A stretch of 64,000 nucleotides of DNA from Acidobacteriota bacterium (GCA_017304135.1 JAFLBB010000012.1:25817-89816), one strand, 5' to 3'; shown: positions 18,229 to 27,589, numbered from the stretch's first letter. Program-made: numbers and translations. Notes: generated by a model not told the origin, from the sequence alone.

Positions 18229-19557
18229 CTAATGCGGATGGAGGGCGACGATTTCGAAGCCGCGGTTCGAACTTTCCACGCGGGTGGTCCGCAGCAGGGC
18301 CTCAAAGTGGGGCGCGCCTGACGTCTTTGCGGCGGGTAGGCGCTGCAGAAGATCGGCCAGGAAACTCTCGGTGGTGAGCAGGCTGCCGGCTGCCTCGGTG
18401 CTGGTCATGTCCGAGCCGGCCAGGATGAGCACGTTCCCCGTGCGCCCGAGGTTGGGCAGGCAGGCCAGCAGGGCGTATCCCTCGGTCCCCTCGCTGCCGC
18501 GGGACCGGCTGATGTAGCGCGGCGGTTCGCCCTGGCGCGGACGGCGGTTCTCCACCCACACGCGGGAGTCGCGCGCGTCGTGCTTGAGGTGGAAATCCTC
18601 CTTGCCGTCATACAAGTGGAAGTCCATGTTGCGGTCAAACAGGTTCACCCAGGGGATGGCCCGCTGCGAGCCAATGAGAATGTGGTTCCCGGATTGGAAG
18701 GCGCGGATGTTGTGGTCGCGCGTGTGGACCACCGAGGTCCGTTCGGGATTGAGCAGACGCGCTTCGGTGATCCGGCGCACCACCATCACATCGGCCAGCG
18801 AAGTGTAGCGGCGGGCCATGAGGTAGCGCAGCAGGTCGCCATACTTGGGCGGCAACCCGTCGCGCTCGAACTCCGCCTCGTAGCCCCGGCGTACATACTC
18901 ATCGATGCCGATCGACCGTTCGACGGCATCCTGCAAGGCGGCATACGAGGAATCGGCCACCACGAGATAGGATTCGGCCCCATTGGCGGCAAAGGCGGAC
19001 CAGAACTGCCGCACGCTGGGGCCCGCCGCCGGTGGGGTGAGCGCGGCGCTCTGGCGGTAGAGCAGCCACCCGCAGGCGGCCGACAGGATCAGGCATGCCG
19101 GGCCAAGCACCCACACAAGGCCCCGCCAGTGCTGCTCGATCGGGGGGGCGGGTTGAGCGTGCGGAGCGACGTCGGGCGTCTCCTCGCGTCCCCGCAGCAG
19201 CGGCGCGTAGGTGCCCTTGGACAACTCCAATACGATCTGTTCACCGCGTCCATCTTCGGCGAAATATCGCTCCAGGCGCTTCCGCAGCTGCGACGCCTGG
19301 ACGCGCACGATCGTGTCCTGCGCCGAGTCGTAATCGTGGGGGCGTTGGAAGACGGCGACACCGATCTCGTGCTCGCGAATCTCATCGGCCCCCTCGTTCC
19401 AACTGCGGCGGCATACATAATGCAGCAGTTCCTTGAGGCGCGTGGAGCGGTGCAGGTGAGGGGAGGAACAAAGGCGCGCAACCAGGGCCCAGCGTTCGTC
19501 GGCAGACACCGAATGCGGTGTTGCCATGGGCTCGACACCGGCATCGTGCTCCCTCAT
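18229..19557 (-). CDS. Membrane-anchored regulator with N-terminal winged-helix-like domain
   Basis: A 442-residue protein. Residues 25-122 form the domain found at the N-terminus of many acidobacterial regulators and cyclases: RSTRLKELLHYVC, REHEIGVAVFQRPHDYD, DTIVRVQASQLRKRLERYF, then ELSKGTYAPLL, which resembles a winged helix. A Pro-rich linker leads to one transmembrane helix (147-167), and about 275 residues lie beyond it, presumably outside the cytoplasm. This layout (cytoplasmic DNA-binding-like head, one helix, external sensor) recalls one-component ToxR/CadC regulators. It is divergent from TonB receptor 1, with a 22-bp palindrome between them. TAGAAT ends 7 nt before the ATG, supporting this start. 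The DNA-binding role is inferred. Confidence 0.75.
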   Translation of the reverse strand: MREHDAGVEPMATPHSVSADERWALVARLCSSPHLHRSTRLKELLHYVCRRSWNEGADEIREHEIGVAVFQRPHDYDSAQDTIVRVQASQLRKRLERYFAEDGRGEQIVLELSKGTYAPLLRGREETPDVAPHAQPAPPIEQHWRGLVWVLGPACLILSAACGWLLYRQSAALTPPAAGPSVRQFWSAFAANGAESYLVVADSSYAALQDAVERSIGIDEYVRRGYEAEFERDGLPPKYGDLLRYLMARRYTSLADVMVVRRITEARLLNPERTSVVHTRDHNIRAFQSGNHILIGSQRAIPWVNLFDRNMDFHLYDGKEDFHLKHDARDSRVWVENRRPRQGEPPRYISRSRGSEGTEGYALLACLPNLGRTGNVLILAGSDMTSTEAAGSLLTTESFLADLLQRLPAAKTSGAPHFEALLRTTRVESSNRGFEIVALHPH

Positions 19558-19564
19558 GCCCCCG

Positions 19565-19570
19565 ATTCTA
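19565..19570 (-). promoter_or_regulatory. -10 box of the membrane regulator gene
   Basis: TAGAAT on the minus strand ends 7 nt before the start codon, which predicts a leaderless mRNA. Confidence 0.45.
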
Positions 19571-19625
19571 GCACCCAGGGGAGATGTGTGAAATCCAATT
19601 CAAAACAAAAGACTTGCCGACTCCT

Positions 19626-19647
19626 TTCTCCGAGAATTCTCGGAGAA
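19626..19647. promoter_or_regulatory. 22-bp perfect palindrome upstream of TonB receptor 1
   Basis: The half-site TTCTCCGAGAA is followed directly by its exact reverse complement. The palindrome lies in the 149-bp divergent region between the regulator gene and the receptor gene, about 60 bp before the receptor start. It also contains two direct copies of GAGAATTC. It could be an operator for the neighbouring regulator or form an RNA hairpin in the leader; the former is inference from position. Confidence 0.55.
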
Positions 19648-19706
19648 TTCGCTTGTCTCCCAGACGCTCCCGAAGGACCATGGGCCCGAAGGAGTCTATC
19701 GTAGCC

Positions 19707-22700
19707 ATGAAGCTCACAATTCAAGTGTGCCTGCTCGCCTGTCTTGTTACGCTCGCCGCCTGGGGCCAGCAAACCACTGCCACCGTCGTCGGAACCGCAC
19801 TCGACGCCAGCGGCGCTGCTGTGCCTGCGGCCACCATCCGGCTGCGGAATGTCGCCACTAACGTGGTGCGGGAAACCACCACCGACGTCACCGGCCACTA
19901 TTCGATTCCTTTCCTGCCGTCGGCCAGGTTTACGCTCACCGCGACGGCCAAGGGTTTCCGCACCTATCAAGTGGAGGCCTTCGAACTCCAGGTTGGGCAG
20001 ACGGCGCGCCTCGACCTGGTTCTCGAACTGGGCGAGGTGACGCAGACCATGAACGTCTCGGCCTCGGCGGCGGCGCTGCAAACCGAGTCAGCCAGCGTCG
20101 GCGCCGTGATCGACGGCTCGAAAATCGTCGACCTGCCGTTGAACGGCCGCAACTTCGTCCAGTTGGCGCAGCTCATCCCCGGCGTCAACCCGGGCACGCC
20201 CGGTTCGATCACGGTGCGCCGCGGGCGCGGCTCCATCGGGGAAACCTCGCGCAGCTTCGGCCAGACCGCCATGTCGGCCAACGGCGCGCGCGACACCAAC
20301 AACCGCTTCTATCTCGATGGTGTCGAGTTCATGGACTACGATGCGTTCAGCTATCCGTTCGCCCTGTCGGTGGATTCGCTCTCCGAGTTCCGCGTCGAGA
20401 CCTCCACCTACTCGGCTGAGTACGGCGCCTCGCCCGGCGGCCAGGTGAGCATCCTCACGCGGCGCGGCAGCAATGCCTTGCGCGGCACGCTGTGGGAGTT
20501 CAACCGCAACGACGCCCTCACGCAAACCTACAACGCCATCGCCAAGACCGGCGCCACCTCGCCTCGCCTCAACCGCAATCAGTTCGGCGCCAACGTCGGC
20601 GGACCGGTCTACATCCCCAAGATCTACAACGGCAAGGACCGCACCTTCTTCTTCTTCAATTGGGAGAGCGGAAAGCTGGCCTCCGGCGCCGCCGCGGGCT
20701 ACCGCCTCGTGCCCCCTCCAGAGATGCGCAACGGCGACTTCAGCAAACTCACCAACTCCCGCACCGGCGCCCCGATCACCCTCAAGGATCCACTCAACGT
20801 CGGCATTGTGAACAACCAGATCCCGCGGTCCCTCATCAGCCAGCAGGCCGTGACGTTCCTCAAATACACACCCGGGCCGAACACCAGCGTGGGCAACTTC
20901 AACTTCATCAACAACCCGCAGAGCGCCGTGGCGACCCAGGACAACTACACCTACCGCATCGACCACACACTCACTAATAAGGACGCCCTCTCGTTCCGCT
21001 ATGTCTGGAACTCCACCGTCGAGAAGGGTACGCCCTACTGGGGCAACGACGTGCGCGACAACGACTCCCGCACCCAGAACCTCGCCGGCACCTGGACACG
21101 CATGATGACGTCGTCGATCGTCAACGAGGTCCGCTTCGGGTGGAACGACATGACCGAGGACGAAATCTTCGGCACCACGAACAAACCGGAATTCAACATC
21201 GCCAACGAGATGAAGATCCCGCTCGCCTCGCAATTGCCGGTCGATTTCGGCCCGCCGAGCATCTCGCTCAGCGGTCCTGAAGGCGGCTTCAGCGTGTTCA
21301 ACATCCAGCGCCAGATCGGCCCGCGCGTGCGCGCCAACGCCGTCTTCAACTTCAACGACATCCTCTCCATGCAGCGCGGCAAGCACTTCATCAAAATCGG
21401 CGCCGACTTTGTCCAGCGCGGCTTCACCTTCGAGCAGGCCCGCAACCCGCGCGGCGACTTCTCCTTCGACGGCACCTACACAGGTTCGGCCATGGCCGAC
21501 TTCATGCTCGGCTATGTGAAGAGCGCCAACATCAATCCCGACCACACGAACACCGACTTGAAGGCCTTGTGGCAGAGCTACTACGTGCAGGACGACTGGA
21601 AGGTGCTCCCCAATCTCACCCTCAACCTCGGCATGCGCTACGACTACCTGCAGCCGCTCTTCGATTCCCAGGGCCGCATGGCCAATATCGAGCAGAATGG
21701 CCTCTTCGTGACGCGCCTGGTGACGCCGGCGACGGCGGCCTACTCACGCATGGTCCGCGGCGACAAGAACAACTTCGGCCCGCGCATCGGCCTTGCCTGG
21801 CGGCCGTCCTTCGTTCCCAAAACGGTGGTCCGCGCCGGCTACGGCATCTACTACAACCACATCCACCCCAACGCCCCGTTCGGGAACACGGAATCGTCCC
21901 AGGCCAAGAGCAGCTATTCGATCGTCGGCGCCGCCGCCGGCTCGCCCGATGTCTTCCTGAACGATCCGTTTCGCCGTGTCGGCACGCCCGGCTTCGAGCT
22001 GAACGCCGTACCTTCCAACGACCCCAACTACCGCGACGCCTACATCCAGCAGTGGAACTTCACGCTGCAGACGCAGACCCTGGCCGGCTTCCTGCTCGAT
22101 GCCGGCTATGTCGGCTCGAAGGGCACTCGCCTCAGCGTGACCCTGCCGGCAATGAACCGGCCCTTTGAAGTGGTTGACCCGCGCACGCCGGGTCTGGCTT
22201 CGATCAATGCCCGCCGCCCCAACCAGTCGTTCCTGCGCGCCATCCAGGGCGACAAGTCCATCGGCAACTCCAGCTACCATTCCCTGCAGGTGCGCGCCGA
22301 CCGCCGCATGGCCCGCGGCCTCACCTCGCTCACCGCCTACACCTGGTCCAAGTGCATCTCCGGGCCGAGCGACATCGGAGCCGACATCGGCGGCGGCTCC
22401 TTCATCGGCGGCATCCAGAACATCTACGACCTCGCCAACGAACGCTCGCTGTGCGGCTTCGACGTGACCCAGCGCTTCGTGCAGTCGTTTGTCTATGATC
22501 TGCCGTTGTTCAACGGCGCCTCGCCCCTCGTGCGCACCCTCGCCGGCGGTTGGCAGTTGTCGAGCATCATTGTCGCCCAGAGCGGCTTTGCCTCCGACAT
22601 CTCCTACGGGATCGACACCACCGGCGCCGGCGTCGGCTCGCGGCCCGATATGGTCGCCGGACAGAGCCCGAATCTCGACCCCGGCGAACGCACCTTCCAG

Positions 22701-23006
22701 CGCTGGTTCAATACCGCCGCCTTTGCCCAAACCCCGTTCGGACGCTACGGCAACGCCCCGCGCACCGGCGCCATCCGCCTGCCGGGCGTGTGGAACATCG
22801 ACCTCTCGGTGAACAAGCAGTTCCGCATCAGCGAAACGCGGCGCGTGGAGTTCCGCACGGAGTTCTACAACCTGCCCAACCACTACAACATCGAGCCCGG
22901 CTCGGTCGACCGCGGCATCCGCTCGGTCAACTTCGGCAAGGTGGGCGGCGGTGTGCAGGGTCTCACCGTGCGCGTCATTCAGTTGGGCGCCAAGCTTTAC
23001 TTCTAA
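19707..23006 (+). CDS. TonB-dependent receptor 1 with N-terminal carboxypeptidase-regulatory domain (Oar-like)
   Basis: A 1099-residue outer-membrane receptor. The order is: signal peptide (1-21), CarboxypepD_reg-like beta-sandwich (about 25-105, VVGTALDASGAAVPAATI...GHYSIPFLP), plug (about 115-230, IVDLPLNGRNFVQLAQLIPGV), and a long barrel ending in an aromatic beta-signal (VRVIQLGAKLYF). This Oar-like type is greatly expanded in Acidobacteria and probably takes up large carbohydrates or peptides. I chose the ATG before KLTIQVCLLACLV because it gives a proper signal peptide and has GAAGGAG upstream; the longer open frame would include the palindrome. The divergent regulator suggests ligand-dependent control. 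Confidence 0.88.
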   Translation: MKLTIQVCLLACLVTLAAWGQQTTATVVGTALDASGAAVPAATIRLRNVATNVVRETTTDVTGHYSIPFLPSARFTLTATAKGFRTYQVEAFELQVGQTARLDLVLELGEVTQTMNVSASAAALQTESASVGAVIDGSKIVDLPLNGRNFVQLAQLIPGVNPGTPGSITVRRGRGSIGETSRSFGQTAMSANGARDTNNRFYLDGVEFMDYDAFSYPFALSVDSLSEFRVETSTYSAEYGASPGGQVSILTRRGSNALRGTLWEFNRNDALTQTYNAIAKTGATSPRLNRNQFGANVGGPVYIPKIYNGKDRTFFFFNWESGKLASGAAAGYRLVPPPEMRNGDFSKLTNSRTGAPITLKDPLNVGIVNNQIPRSLISQQAVTFLKYTPGPNTSVGNFNFINNPQSAVATQDNYTYRIDHTLTNKDALSFRYVWNSTVEKGTPYWGNDVRDNDSRTQNLAGTWTRMMTSSIVNEVRFGWNDMTEDEIFGTTNKPEFNIANEMKIPLASQLPVDFGPPSISLSGPEGGFSVFNIQRQIGPRVRANAVFNFNDILSMQRGKHFIKIGADFVQRGFTFEQARNPRGDFSFDGTYTGSAMADFMLGYVKSANINPDHTNTDLKALWQSYYVQDDWKVLPNLTLNLGMRYDYLQPLFDSQGRMANIEQNGLFVTRLVTPATAAYSRMVRGDKNNFGPRIGLAWRPSFVPKTVVRAGYGIYYNHIHPNAPFGNTESSQAKSSYSIVGAAAGSPDVFLNDPFRRVGTPGFELNAVPSNDPNYRDAYIQQWNFTLQTQTLAGFLLDAGYVGSKGTRLSVTLPAMNRPFEVVDPRTPGLASINARRPNQSFLRAIQGDKSIGNSSYHSLQVRADRRMARGLTSLTAYTWSKCISGPSDIGADIGGGSFIGGIQNIYDLANERSLCGFDVTQRFVQSFVYDLPLFNGASPLVRTLAGGWQLSSIIVAQSGFASDISYGIDTTGAGVGSRPDMVAGQSPNLDPGERTFQRWFNTAAFAQTPFGRYGNAPRTGAIRLPGVWNIDLSVNKQFRISETRRVEFRTEFYNLPNHYNIEPGSVDRGIRSVNFGKVGGGVQGLTVRVIQLGAKLYF

Positions 23007-23022
23007 CTTCAGGCTGCCCGGC

Positions 23023-24207
23023 TTACTCGTCGGTCCTGCGGAAGGGCCGCCGCAAGTAACTCTGGCATTCCCTGGCAACCCCGGATTCCGGCGCGTAGGC
23101 CACTGCGCGCCGGTAGCAGTCCAGGGCCCGCTCCCGTTCCCCGCGCAGGTCGTGCGCCTGGCCGAGGCGCATCCAGGCCGTGACGCCGGTGTTCGGATCC
23201 AACTCGCCCGCCCTCGATGTGACGCGCTCCAGGTCCACGATGGCCCCCGCGTAATCGCGATACCAGAACTTCACCGTGCCGCGGTAATAGAGGATCTTCT
23301 CCACGGGCAGGCGGGCAAAGCCTGGAGTGGCCGCTTTTTTCAACTTCTCCACCTCGGCGATGGCCCGCAAGGCCGCCTCGCCGTTGCCGTTGTCCGAGTG
23401 CATCTGGGCGAGTTCCAGGCGCAGCAGGTAATTGCGGGGATACTTAGGAATGAGCCGGTCAAGCAGCGCAATTGCCGGGCCGAACTTGCGTTCGCGCCGG
23501 TAAACCACGGCAAGCAGAATGGCCGCGTCGTCTCGTGTCCGGTTTCCCTTTGCCGCCACCGTCTCCAGCGTCCGGATGCCCTTCTCCCGATCGCCCCGGA
23601 AGCCGGCCAGAAAACCGAGCATCTTATAGTGCCAGGGTAAGTTGCCGACAATGTAGTCGTGCACGCCCTGCACCAGTAAGGCATCAATGTAAGTCGGATC
23701 TAACTCCGTGATGCGGTGATGATACTTGCGGCTTTGCGTGGCGTCGCGCAGCGAGTCCATCCAGGCCTTGCGTACGAGGAAGTTATAGTTGGCCCGCAGC
23801 CCATGGGAAATGCCGAGCGCATGCAGCGACTCCACATCGTCCGGCTTTGCCTCCAGGGCCGCCTGGGCGAGCGACATCGCACGGGCGATTGCTTCGTCAA
23901 ACCGCCGCTGGTCTTCGGCCGCCGGATTCATCTTCTCGCGGCGCAGAAACGCGTTCCCGCCGCTGACTAACTCGCTTTCCAGCGCCCCGGCCTTCAGCAT
24001 CTCGCGATAGAGGATCGATTGCGCCAGGTGGTTCCGCGCGTCCGCTGAGGCCGGCTCCGCCACAACGGCCTTCTCGAAGGTGGCGATGGCCTCGTCGAAC
24101 TCAAGATTGTAGAAGTAGTCAAAACCGCGGCGCTCCAGCGCCTGCTCAGCCGCACTCAGGCGCAGGCACAGCACCGCGCAAATCCACCACGCCGCCGGCC
24201 GCCTCAT
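23023..24207 (-). CDS. TPR-repeat exported protein
   Basis: A 394-residue protein with a signal peptide (AAWWICAVLCLRLSAAEQ) and several tetratricopeptide repeats: FDYFYNLEFDEAIATFEKAVVAEPASADAR, given here as the first unit near residues 29-58, then units near 225-290 (AAILLAVVYRRERKFGPAIALLDRLI) and 335-385 (AWMRLGQAHDLRGERERALDCYRRAV). TPR proteins mediate protein-protein contacts; no partner is indicated. The start overlaps the queG stop by 4 bp (ATGA), so the two are co-translated, though a functional link to queuosine synthesis is not obvious. Confidence 0.8.
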   Translation of the reverse strand: MRRPAAWWICAVLCLRLSAAEQALERRGFDYFYNLEFDEAIATFEKAVVAEPASADARNHLAQSILYREMLKAGALESELVSGGNAFLRREKMNPAAEDQRRFDEAIARAMSLAQAALEAKPDDVESLHALGISHGLRANYNFLVRKAWMDSLRDATQSRKYHHRITELDPTYIDALLVQGVHDYIVGNLPWHYKMLGFLAGFRGDREKGIRTLETVAAKGNRTRDDAAILLAVVYRRERKFGPAIALLDRLIPKYPRNYLLRLELAQMHSDNGNGEAALRAIAEVEKLKKAATPGFARLPVEKILYYRGTVKFWYRDYAGAIVDLERVTSRAGELDPNTGVTAWMRLGQAHDLRGERERALDCYRRAVAYAPESGVARECQSYLRRPFRRTDE

Positions 24208-25268
24208 GCGCCCAACCGTCCCAGCGCCCAGTGTGCGTGTTCGGCCACCATTGCGTTCTCATGCCGCGCCAGCGTCTCCAGGTGCGGGCGGAAGTCCGTC
24301 ACTCCGGCGTTGCCCATCGCCACGGCCACATTGCGCAGAAAGCCATGGTAACGCGCACGCGTCACCGGGGTGCCGCGGAACAACGCTTGAAAGGCCTGCG
24401 GGGTCAGCGCGGCGAGGCGGTCGAGCGGCGGCGCCACCAGGCCCTCCCTGGGCGCGAACTCTCCGCCCTGGTCCATGCCGCCCTGGCGGCGGAGTTTCTC
24501 ATTCCAAGGGCAGACATCCTGGCAAATGTCGCAGCCGAAGACGTGGCGTCCAACACCGGGGCGCAGTTCCGCGGGGATCGCCCCGCGCAGCTCAATCGTC
24601 AGATAGCTGATGCAGAGCCGTGCATCGAGCTCCCAGCCGCCCGGCGCTTCAGGGTTCGGCACGAGCGCCTGGGTGGGGCAGGCGTCGATGCAGCGGCGGC
24701 AACTGCCGCAGCGGTCCGGCGCAGGCACCTCCGGTTCCAGCGCGTGACTGGTAAGGAGAAATCCGAGAAAGAACCACGAACCGGCGCGTTCATCGATCAG
24801 GCACTGGTTGCGGCCAATCCAACCCAGGCCGGCCAGCCGCGCGTAGCTCCGCTCCAGCAGCGGCGCGGTGTCCACGCAGGCCCGCCAGTCGTGCCCCCCC
24901 AGGCCGCTCGCCATGGTCCCGGCAAGCTCGATAAGTCCTTTGCGGACAATGTCATGGTAGTCGTCGCCCCAGGCGTAGCGGGAGATCCAGGCGCATTCCG
25001 GCCGGCTGAACTCCGTGGAGTAGGCTTGCGGGCCTGTGTAAGATTTTGCAACACACAGGATCGATTGCGCCGATTCGAGCAGTTGCCGGGGATCGCTCCT
25101 GACGCCCGCCCGCTGGTCCGTCAGGTAGCTCATCGCCCCCGCCCGGCCGCCGTCCACCCATGTGCGGTAGGCGGGGAAATCAGGCAGCGGAAGGGCGCTC
25201 ACCGCCCCACCCCGGGCAAAACCCGCCTGTGCCACCCACCGAGCCAGGAGTTCCCGTCGCATCATCAT
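24204..25268 (-). CDS. queG: Epoxyqueuosine reductase
   Basis: QueG carries out the last step of queuosine synthesis, the cobalamin-dependent reduction of epoxyqueuosine to queuosine in tRNA. The 354 residues match the family. The N-terminal region has AGAMSYL and RYAWGDDYH, followed by a cobalamin-contact segment with DTAPLLERSYARLAGLGWIG. Two 4Fe-4S clusters follow, from CGSCRRCIDACP and CDICQDVCPWN. The C-terminus carries a short HEAT-like segment (RYHGFLRNVAVAMGN...HALGRLG type) typical of QueG. The protein begins with three consecutive methionines, so the exact first codon is uncertain by two. Confidence 0.95.
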   Translation of the reverse strand: MMMRRELLARWVAQAGFARGGAVSALPLPDFPAYRTWVDGGRAGAMSYLTDQRAGVRSDPRQLLESAQSILCVAKSYTGPQAYSTEFSRPECAWISRYAWGDDYHDIVRKGLIELAGTMASGLGGHDWRACVDTAPLLERSYARLAGLGWIGRNQCLIDERAGSWFFLGFLLTSHALEPEVPAPDRCGSCRRCIDACPTQALVPNPEAPGGWELDARLCISYLTIELRGAIPAELRPGVGRHVFGCDICQDVCPWNEKLRRQGGMDQGGEFAPREGLVAPPLDRLAALTPQAFQALFRGTPVTRARYHGFLRNVAVAMGNAGVTDFRPHLETLARHENAMVAEHAHWALGRLGA

Positions 25269-25483
25269 GAAAGATAAGGGGCTTAGCAGGCGATTTCGGG
25301 CCTCTCCGTTCAGGCCCGATTTTCACCATACAATGACGATATCGCACACTTGGATACTTTGTGATGGCCTCGGCCTGTTCTCTTTCCTACACTCATCGAA
25401 TGTAAGGGCGTAGAGTCTCTCGCGCCAGCGCGAGATTCCGCCAACCAGTTTCTGACCGGGTTCCTGCGAGGAGAATCGACATT
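25269..25483 (+). other. Intergenic leader region with two hairpins upstream of the radical SAM gene
   Basis: This 215-bp gap has no gene. TCGGGCCT (25296-25303) pairs with AGGCCCGA (25312-25319) and is followed by TTTT, a terminator-like structure on the plus strand. TACAAT lies about 10 bp further on, and TCTCGCG/CGCGAGA (25418-25435) forms a second hairpin about 48 bp before the start codon. GAGGAGA is the ribosome site. Whether the first hairpin is an insulator, an attenuator or a 3' end for an unseen transcript cannot be decided here. Confidence 0.45.
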
Positions 25484-27589
25484 ATGCACAAGCCGATTAA
25501 ATACGTGGAAAAGGTCGTGACCGTGGCTGCCAACGGCGCCTGGCACATCTTCGACGCGCTGAATCAGTTCAACCAAAAGCCCTCTTTCACTCCCAAGTGG
25601 AGTGACAAACCCCTCCTCAAGAGCTGGCAGAAAACCAAGCCCCCGCTCGGCTGGCCCCGCACCACCGATTCCCTCTGCCCCACCTGCGTGCGCGAAGCGC
25701 GCCAGGAAATTCTCGACGGCAAGAAGGACTACACCGTTCTCCTCAATGAGAAGGTGGGCGAAATTAAGGCGCAGATCATCGAGCGCGACGGCAAGATCTG
25801 GATGGTCAAGGACTGCCCCAAGCACGGCCACTTCGAAGACGTCATGTCCATCGATCCGGTCATGTTCAAGCACCTCGAAGAGTCGTTCCCCGGCCGCGAC
25901 ATCCGCGCCCACAACGACGAGAAGCTGCATAACCACGGCTCGTCCACCATCACCCACGGCCGCGGCTCGGTGCTCACCATCGACCTCACCAACCGTTGCA
26001 ACATGATGTGCGACCCCTGCTTCATGGACGCCAATCAGGTGGGCTTCGTGCATGAGCTCTCCTGGGAAGACGTGAAGACGCTGCTCGACAACGCCATCTC
26101 CATCAAGCCCCGGCGCCAGATGTCGGTGCAGTTCTCCGGCGGCGAGCCGACCCTCTCGCCCTATTTCATCGACGCCGTGCGCTACGCCCGCAAGGTCGGC
26201 TACACCAGCGTCCAGGCGGCCACCAACGGCATCGAATTCGCCAAAAGCAAGACGTTCAGCCGCCAGGCCGCCGAAGCAGGCATGCGCTACGCCTACCTGC
26301 AGTTTGACGGCATCGGCAACGAAGCCAACTCCCACCGCCTGGTCGGCAACCTCTTCGATGTGAAGATCCAGGCCATTGAAAACCTGCACGAAGCCGGCGT
26401 CACCATCGTCCCCGTCATCACCATCGTCAACGGCATCAACAACGAGCAGGTCGGCCACGTCGTGCAGTTCGCTCTCGACAATCCGAAGAAGATCCCCTTC
26501 CTCAGCTTCCAGCCGGTGAGCTTCACCGGGCGCGACGAAGAGGTAACGCCCGAACGGCGCATGGCGCAGCGCTACACCCTCTCCCACCTCGCGCACGACG
26601 TGAAGCGCCAGACCGGCATCGGCGAGCCGACCCGCGACTGGTTCCCCATCTCCTTCGTCTCCACCTTCGCTGACTGGGCCGACATCGTGCACGGGCCCGA
26701 GCGCAACTTCGGCCAGATGAGCTGCGGCTGCCACCCCAATTGCGGCATCGGCATGGCCGTGATGGTGGATAAGGAAACCCGCGAAGCCAAGGCCGTCACC
26801 TCGTTCCTGAACGCCGACCAGCTCTCCAAGGACCTGATGCGCGTCAACGACGCCGGCCGCAGCAAACGCTTCGCCATCCTCGGCATGGCCCTTTCGCTGA
26901 TGCGCAACTACAACTCCTTTGAGTCGCCCACTCACTTCAAGCTCACTGACCTGCTCAAGAAGTTCGACAAGAGCTTCGGCGCCACCGGCAAGGACTACGG
27001 CCAGGTGCACGGCGCCAACCGCCTCAAGGACATCGAACGCCGCCGCGCCGACCGCTGGAACTTCCTCTTCATCGCCGGCATGTGGTTCCAGGATCTGTTC
27101 AATTACGACTTCCGCCGCACCGAGCAGTGCATCATCCCCTACGCCACGCAGGAAGGCGAGATCAGCTTCTGCGCCTATAACACCGGCATCGGCTGGCGCA
27201 ACATCATCGAGAAGATGCACATGACGGCCACCCTCACCAAGTGGTACGACCAGCACGGCCGCCACGAGATCTTCGCCGGCAACAAGAACGTCTCCCTCCG
27301 CTCCACTGACCACCAGTTGGACCTCCGCCCCGAGCACGTCAACTTCAAGAAGCAGACCGATCTCGACGAACTGGGCATCGCCAAGAACGCCCGCGAGGAA
27401 AAGATCCGCGCCCGCGACCTGAAGCTGAAAGTGCAACAGGAAGCCGAGAACGCCAAGATGGCCAAGCTCTACCGCGAGGTCGTGCTCAAGGAGAAGCGGC
27501 CCGAAGGCTTCGTCGGCATCGAAAACCTCATGGGCAGCGCCCCCAAGAAGCAGACCGCCGAGGAAGAAGTCGGCGCCATGGGCGACTAA
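25484..27589 (+). CDS. Radical SAM protein of the MJ0619/tetraether-lipid-synthase-like family
   Basis: A 701-residue radical SAM enzyme. The SAM cluster is C172-x3-C176-x2-C179 (CNMMCDPCF), and FSGGEPT follows at 217-223. N-terminal cysteines in CPTC (65-68) and a CPKHG motif at 111-115 precede it, as in the MJ0619 family, which includes archaeal tetraether synthase (Tes) and proposed bacterial membrane-spanning-lipid synthases. Those enzymes join the tails of two membrane lipids; acidobacteria are known for such lipids. A second Cys-rich patch (MSCGCHPNCGIG, about residue 412) could bind another cluster. The C-terminal 100 residues are charged and longer than in Tes. An alternative is a pterin methyltransferase-type enzyme. 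GAGGAGA precedes the ATG and a strong terminator follows. Confidence 0.75.
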   Translation: MHKPIKYVEKVVTVAANGAWHIFDALNQFNQKPSFTPKWSDKPLLKSWQKTKPPLGWPRTTDSLCPTCVREARQEILDGKKDYTVLLNEKVGEIKAQIIERDGKIWMVKDCPKHGHFEDVMSIDPVMFKHLEESFPGRDIRAHNDEKLHNHGSSTITHGRGSVLTIDLTNRCNMMCDPCFMDANQVGFVHELSWEDVKTLLDNAISIKPRRQMSVQFSGGEPTLSPYFIDAVRYARKVGYTSVQAATNGIEFAKSKTFSRQAAEAGMRYAYLQFDGIGNEANSHRLVGNLFDVKIQAIENLHEAGVTIVPVITIVNGINNEQVGHVVQFALDNPKKIPFLSFQPVSFTGRDEEVTPERRMAQRYTLSHLAHDVKRQTGIGEPTRDWFPISFVSTFADWADIVHGPERNFGQMSCGCHPNCGIGMAVMVDKETREAKAVTSFLNADQLSKDLMRVNDAGRSKRFAILGMALSLMRNYNSFESPTHFKLTDLLKKFDKSFGATGKDYGQVHGANRLKDIERRRADRWNFLFIAGMWFQDLFNYDFRRTEQCIIPYATQEGEISFCAYNTGIGWRNIIEKMHMTATLTKWYDQHGRHEIFAGNKNVSLRSTDHQLDLRPEHVNFKKQTDLDELGIAKNAREEKIRARDLKLKVQQEAENAKMAKLYREVVLKEKRPEGFVGIENLMGSAPKKQTAEEEVGAMGD

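Noticed and set aside
20088..21545. A 485-codon open frame on the minus strand
   Set aside because: Shadow of TonB receptor 1; repetitive Val/Ala/Glu/Asp composition without motifs.
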